The position numbers and the translations under genes are program-made. The notes under the pieces were generated by a model. The model worked only from the letters and a program-made list of their open reading frames with translations. It made no database searches and was not told where the DNA came from. Source: VXYK01 sp965214565 (GTDB taxonomy: Bacteria; Actinomycetota; Acidimicrobiia; Acidimicrobiales; Aldehydirespiratoraceae). From it: 64,000 nt of DNA. Shown piece after piece: positions 59,971 to 64,000 of this stretch. The stretch lies in NCBI GenBank assembly GCA_965214565.1, contig OZ243951.1:62001-126000 (forward strand). The letters run 5' to 3'. The first letter of the stretch is position 1, and the number at the start of each line of letters is the position of its first letter.

Positions 59971-61413
59971 CTAGTAGCGGTAGTGGTCGGGTTTGTAGGG
60001 ACCGCCGACGGGCACTCCCAGATAGTCGGACTGGGATTGGCTCATCGTCGTCAACTTCACGCCGAGGGCGTCCAGATGGAGCCGAGCCACCTCCTCATCG
60101 AGGGTCCGGGGCAACACGTGCACACCCATCTCGATGCTGTCGGCATTGGCGTGCAGCTCCAGCTGCGCCAGCACCTGATTGGTGAACGAACAGCTCATAA
60201 CGAAGCTCGGATGGCCAGTGGCATTGCCCAGGTTGAGGAGCCGCCCCTCGCTCAACACGATGACCGAATGGCCGTCTGGGAACACGTACTCGTCTACCTG
60301 GGGTTTGATGTTGACCCTGCGCACGTCGGAGAGCCGGTTGAGCCCCGCTATGTCTATCTCGTTGTCGAAATGGCCTATGTTGCCGACGATGGCCTGATGC
60401 TTCATCCTCGCCATGTGGCCCGCAAGGATGACGTCCTTGTTGCCTGTGGCCGAGATGAAGATGTCGGCTCTGTCAACGACTGCCTCGAGCGTGTTGACCT
60501 CGTAACCCGACATGGCGGCCTGCAGAGCGCAGATCGGATCGACCTCGGTGACGATCACCCGCGCTCCCTGGCCCGCCAGCGACTCCGCACAGCCCTTGCC
60601 CACATCACCGAAACCGCAGACGGCCGCAACCTTGCCGCCGATCATCACATCGGTGCCGCGGTTGATGCCGTCGATGAGGCTGTGCCGGACACCGTAGAGA
60701 TTGTCGAACTTGGACTTGGTCACCGAATCGTTGACGTTGATCGCCGGGAAGAGCAGTTCGCCTCTCTCCAACATCTGGTAGAGGCGGTTGACGCCGGTGG
60801 TCGTCTCCTCGGAGACGCCGCGGACCTGTGGGGCGATCCGGCTGAAGAACCGCGGATCACGTGCGGCGATGTCGCGCAGACGATCCAGGAACACAGCCCA
60901 CTCCTCGGAATCATCCTCGTCTGCTTGTGGGATCGCGCCGGCCTTCTCGTACTCCAGACCCTTGTGGACCAGCATGGTCGCGTCTCCTCCGTCGTCAAGA
61001 ATCAGGTTGGGGCCAGCGCCGTCGGGCCAGACAAAAAGCTGCTCGGTCGCCCACCAGTACTCCTCGAGGGTCTCACCCTTCCAAGCGAAGACGGGAACGC
61101 CGCGACAATGCTCAGGGGTTCCGTCAGGTCCCACCACGGCCGCAGCAGCCGCATGGTCCTGGGTCGAGAAGATATTGCAGCTCACCCAGCGCACGTCCGC
61201 ACCGAGGGCGGTGAGCGTCTCGATGAGCACCGCTGTCTGCACGGTCATGTGCAGCGAACCGGCGATGCGTGCCCCCGCCAGAGGGGCATCGCTCGCGTAC
61301 TTCCCACGCAACGCCATCAGGCCCGGCATCTCATGTTCCGCCAAGCGGATCTCTCTGCGGCCGAACTCCGCTGAGTCCAGATCCGCGACCTTGTAGTCAG
61401 GGGTAAGGGTCAC
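59971..61413 (-). CDS. ahcY: Adenosylhomocysteinase (S-adenosylhomocysteine hydrolase)
   Basis: AhcY converts S-adenosylhomocysteine to adenosine and homocysteine, clearing the product inhibitor of methyltransferases. The 480-residue protein has GSLHMTVQTAVLIETL, the NAD-binding GFGDVGKGCAESLAGQGARVIVTEVDP, then INVNDSVTKSKFDNLYG and the C-terminal KPDHYRY. Its length and the extra segments (about 140-220) match the actinobacterial long form. About 130 bases upstream, to the manA stop, probably contain its promoter. I looked for an SAH riboswitch there and found no convincing match. Confidence 0.97.
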   Translation of the reverse strand: MTLTPDYKVADLDSAEFGRREIRLAEHEMPGLMALRGKYASDAPLAGARIAGSLHMTVQTAVLIETLTALGADVRWVSCNIFSTQDHAAAAAVVGPDGTPEHCRGVPVFAWKGETLEEYWWATEQLFVWPDGAGPNLILDDGGDATMLVHKGLEYEKAGAIPQADEDDSEEWAVFLDRLRDIAARDPRFFSRIAPQVRGVSEETTTGVNRLYQMLERGELLFPAINVNDSVTKSKFDNLYGVRHSLIDGINRGTDVMIGGKVAAVCGFGDVGKGCAESLAGQGARVIVTEVDPICALQAAMSGYEVNTLEAVVDRADIFISATGNKDVILAGHMARMKHQAIVGNIGHFDNEIDIAGLNRLSDVRRVNIKPQVDEYVFPDGHSVIVLSEGRLLNLGNATGHPSFVMSCSFTNQVLAQLELHANADSIEMGVHVLPRTLDEEVARLHLDALGVKLTTMSQSQSDYLGVPVGGPYKPDHYRY

Positions 61414-61542
61414 TGCACAACACTCCTAAGGAAACAACGGGCATCAGCGGGCGGGGGTCGACTGACACCATCTCTGCGCAGCCCGCGCCGCCATACTACC
61501 GGCCCTAAGGCCGACCGGTGCCGTGGCTACCGGCGCCGAGGT

Positions 61543-62739
61543 CTACCGACTCTGCGGCCCGGAGCCTGCATCGGGACCAACCCCGGCGCGGAACACGGTT
61601 GCGGTGCCGTCGAGGCGTGCGGGGCCGTCGGAGGCCGCCATCCAAGCCGCCGCACCCCTCCCCAGGGGGTGAGCACCGGTTCGGCCCTCAAGACGGGCAT
61701 GACCTGAAGTACACAGCAGGATCGCGGGGCCCGGCTCAATTCGGGCAGTACCGTCCAGGTCGATCCTCTGCAACGAGAACTCTTCAACGGGACTCCGGTA
61801 GCTGGCCACCCCGTCAACTACTGGCGGCCGCTGAACGTCAACGTTCATCGGCTCGGTCTCGACGATGTCAAGCAGTGTCCCCACATCCACATGCTTGCTC
61901 GTCAACCCGGCGCGCACGACATTGTCGGAATTGGCCATCACCTCCACACCCATGCCACGCAGATAGCAGTGCAGGTTGCCCGACCCTAAGAAGACCGCCT
62001 CGCCCGGCCGCAGCGTCACCAGATTCAACAGCAGCGCGACCAGCACAGCGGGATCCTGGCGATACCGACGGCCGAGATCGCTCACCGTCTGCCGTTCCGG
62101 TGCGAACGGCGCTGAGGACGCCACAGCGCACGCAGCCGTCACAGACCCCACCAGATCAGCGGTCGCCTGCCTATCCTGCGCCAGCAGCCAATCCAGAAGA
62201 CCGCCGATACCACTGGGCGTAGGCGCCGCGGTGAGCCTGGCCCTGACCGGATCGAGAGCATCAGTCGGGATCGTGGCAAGCAGCTCAAGCGTCTCAGACG
62301 GTTCACGGAACCCGCACAGAGCACTGAACTCGCTGAGCGCGCAGATCAACTCCGGTTTGTGGCGACGGTCACGGAAACAGCGGTGAGCACCGTCCCGGTC
62401 GATCCCCATCGACTCCTCACGCTCGTATCCCCTTCGAGCCTGCTCGGTCGACGGATGCGTCTGCAACGAGAGCGGGACGTCGGCAGCCAACACCTTCAAC
62501 AGGAACGGAAGCGATCCGAAACGGTCTGCCACCAAGTCACCCAGCGCCGCTGAGGGATCGGCGGCGATGTGCTCGTCGAGGCCGATGCCCCACCCGCGCA
62601 ACTCCGCCGCGCCGATGGGGTGCGCTCCGAACCACACCTCCGCAACAGGCTCACCGGTCGCACCCCGGCCCAGCAGGTCAGGTATCGCGGTCAGTGAACC
62701 CCAGTCGTAGTTCTTCAGCACCCCGTCGATCAACACCAT
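61543..62739 (-). CDS. manA: Mannose-6-phosphate isomerase, class I
   Basis: ManA interconverts fructose-6-phosphate and mannose-6-phosphate. The 398-residue protein has NYDWGSLTAIPDLLG, VWFGAHPIGAAEL, zinc ligands in SLQTHPSTEQARRGYEREES and HKPELICAL, and MGVEVMANSDNVVRAGLTSKHVDV. It sits downstream of a Trm112-like gene and the phosphomannomutase gene, so the three make a GDP-mannose precursor group. Confidence 0.95.
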   Translation of the reverse strand: MVLIDGVLKNYDWGSLTAIPDLLGRGATGEPVAEVWFGAHPIGAAELRGWGIGLDEHIAADPSAALGDLVADRFGSLPFLLKVLAADVPLSLQTHPSTEQARRGYEREESMGIDRDGAHRCFRDRRHKPELICALSEFSALCGFREPSETLELLATIPTDALDPVRARLTAAPTPSGIGGLLDWLLAQDRQATADLVGSVTAACAVASSAPFAPERQTVSDLGRRYRQDPAVLVALLLNLVTLRPGEAVFLGSGNLHCYLRGMGVEVMANSDNVVRAGLTSKHVDVGTLLDIVETEPMNVDVQRPPVVDGVASYRSPVEEFSLQRIDLDGTARIEPGPAILLCTSGHARLEGRTGAHPLGRGAAAWMAASDGPARLDGTATVFRAGVGPDAGSGPQSR

Positions 62740-62776
62740 CGTCGGCTCCTAGACTCGTCAGCCGATTGATAGCGCG

Positions 62777-63016
62777 TCAGTTCCGGGAAGTCTCGGCGAC
62801 CCCGTCCGTCTCGGCCTTGGCGAGCAGGCGGAAATGCTCCTGTGAGTCAACATCGCTCGCTTCGTCGGGCAGCATCACCGGAATGTCACCCTCATGGATG
62901 CGATAGAGCTTCTGGATGCGGGGGTTGTACAGCACTGATTCGTCGGCGAAATAAAGCAGCGGGCCGCGGTCGATGGGGCAAACCAGAATCTCAAGGAGGC
63001 GAATGTCGAGGGTCAT
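62777..63016 (-). CDS. Trm112-like small zinc-binding protein
   Basis: This 79-residue protein opens DIRLLEILVCPIDRGPLLYF (a CPxxxxPL half site) and continues LYNPRIQKLYRIHEGDIPVMLPDEA, the UPF0434/Trm112 signature. Only one Cys pair member is clear, so zinc binding may be partial. Trm112 proteins activate methyltransferases in eukaryotes and archaea; bacterial ones are small partners of unclear role. It lies between pmm and manA on the same strand. Confidence 0.88.
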   Translation of the reverse strand: MTLDIRLLEILVCPIDRGPLLYFADESVLYNPRIQKLYRIHEGDIPVMLPDEASDVDSQEHFRLLAKAETDGVAETSRN

Positions 63017-63058
63017 GTGTCCCAGTCAACCAGAAAAATCACCGTACGCAGACAACGG

Positions 63059-64000
63059 TCAGGCGAACAGAGCGAGGACTTCATCGACCCGAAAATCAAC
63101 GTCGGCGGAAGTAGCAGCTTCGAGGTTGAGACGAAGCAGCGGCTCAGTGTTCGAGGGACGCAGATTGAACCACCAGTCGCCGAGGTCGACGGTCAACCCG
63201 TCCATCCGATCCAACGAGGCCCCGGCGAAGGCGCTCGCCACCCCTTCGATCACCGCGGCGGTATCGTCCACCCTGGTGTTGATCTCACCGGAGGCGGCAT
63301 AGCGATCCAGCGTCGAGACGAGATCCGAGAGGCCTGCCGGATGATGCCCCAACGCTTCAAGCACCACGAGCGCGGCGATCAGGCCACTGTCAGCCCCGAA
63401 GTTGTCACGGAAGTAGTAGTGCCCCGAATGCTCACCACCGAAAGCCGCACCCGTCTCGAGCATCACCCGCTTGATGAACGAATGGCCGACCCGCGTCCGA
63501 ACAGGTTCTCCGCCGTTCTCGGCAATGACCTCGGGCACGGCCTTCGAGCAGATCAGATTGTGGACGATCTTCGCGCCCGGTTCACGCTCCAGGATGGAGC
63601 GGGCGACCATTGCGGTGGTCAACGACCCGGACACAGCCCTGGCGTTCTCATCGACGAGGAACACCCGGTCCGCGTCACCATCGAAAGCCAGACCGATGTC
63701 GGCACCGTCGCGCAGAACCCTCGACATCAAGTCTCTGCAGTTCTCGGGCTGGATCGGGTCAGCAGGGTGGTTCGGGAACGTGCCGTCGAGTTCGGGATAC
63801 ATGTGGTCGAGTTCAAATGGCAGCCCAGCGAACGCTGCAGGAACCACCAGACCGCCCATTCCGTTGGCCGTGTCGGCCACCACCCGCAGAGGTTTCAGGG
63901 CATCGAGGTCGACGAAGGAGTGCACATGGGACACGTATCCGGCAAGCAGGTCAAACTGGGTGAGTCGCCCTCGTGAGCCGACAGGATCGGGGCCCGCAAT
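63059..64000 (-). CDS. Phosphomannomutase/phosphoglucomutase, C-terminal part (runs off window)
   Basis: The frame is open to the window end, so the N-terminal domain with the catalytic phosphoserine lies outside. Visible are LRVVADTANGMGGLVVPAAF, the magnesium loop GLAFDGDADRVFLVDE, the sugar-binding FGGEHSGHYYFRDNFGADSG and the phosphate-binding RPSNTEPLLRLNLEA near the C-terminus. The enzyme converts mannose-6-phosphate to mannose-1-phosphate, next to ManA in the pathway. The fragment is about 313 residues, roughly the last two-thirds of the protein. Confidence 0.93.
   Translation of the reverse strand: MAGPDPVGSRGRLTQFDLLAGYVSHVHSFVDLDALKPLRVVADTANGMGGLVVPAAFAGLPFELDHMYPELDGTFPNHPADPIQPENCRDLMSRVLRDGADIGLAFDGDADRVFLVDENARAVSGSLTTAMVARSILEREPGAKIVHNLICSKAVPEVIAENGGEPVRTRVGHSFIKRVMLETGAAFGGEHSGHYYFRDNFGADSGLIAALVVLEALGHHPAGLSDLVSTLDRYAASGEINTRVDDTAAVIEGVASAFAGASLDRMDGLTVDLGDWWFNLRPSNTEPLLRLNLEAATSADVDFRVDEVLALFA

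Noticed and set aside
61414..61542. SAH riboswitch upstream of ahcY
   Set aside because: I could not find the conserved core or a convincing pseudoknot in the 129-base gap.

Overview
The window looks like the chromosome of a high-GC actinobacterium, most likely of the class Acidimicrobiia (marine Ilumatobacter/Microtrichales-like). This placement is inferred from gene content and order: a RodA-MreBCD cluster joined to ndk, folC and clpXP, an RNase E/G-rplU-rpmA-obg-proB string, a secretin-free Tad pilus locus, an F420-type oxidoreductase and a DUF222 HNH gene. No 16S gene is present to settle it.

Bases 1-20540 are conserved housekeeping sequence. A partial MurJ-like gene and pspA lie on +. 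A long, mostly co-directional run follows on -: tig-clpP-clpX-folC-ndk-mreB-mreC-mreD-mrdA-rodA-radical SAM-DUF2344-RNase E/G-rplU-rpmA-obgE-proB. Several of its junctions are 1-4 base start/stop overlaps. A tRNA-Gly(TCC) and a small BldC/excisionase-like HTH gene close this block.

Bases 20.9-28.1 kb hold a compact Tad/Flp pilus operon on + (SAF/CpaB, TadZ-like, TadA ATPase, TadB, TadC, Flp pilin, two TadE-like proteins, one TadG-like protein). Next come a cysM-mec pair, smpB, an HD-domain gene and a cytochrome P450.

Bases 32.2-33.6 kb are the most unusual part. The tmRNA gene (ssrA) lies about 2.1 kb from smpB, and its 3' 111 bases are repeated perfectly 1017 bases downstream. Between the copies is a three-ORF, tightly overlapping mini-operon that includes a HicB-like protein and no integrase. 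This is the signature of a very small integrated element or of the remnant of a larger one. Up to about 44 kb the DNA is accessory in character: a hendecad coiled-coil protein, ankyrin, kelch and Cache proteins, HNH nucleases, a TauD-type dioxygenase, and an SLH/MORN-like surface protein. The 5' coding end of that surface gene carries a run of 15 G, an apparent phase-variation switch.

Bases 44-64 kb return to mainly core functions. There are two acyl-CoA dehydrogenases and an amidohydrolase; then hpf-secA-prfB-ftsE-ftsX; a ComF-like transferase; an epimerase/SDR/LLM-oxidoreductase group; a regulator divergent from two unknown exported or anchored proteins; and ahcY-manA-trm112-pmm, the last running off the window.

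Functionally, the window encodes the whole trans-translation disposal route (tmRNA, SmpB, ClpX, ClpP) and the cell-elongation machinery (MreBCD-PBP2-RodA, MurJ-like), together with SecA and FtsEX.
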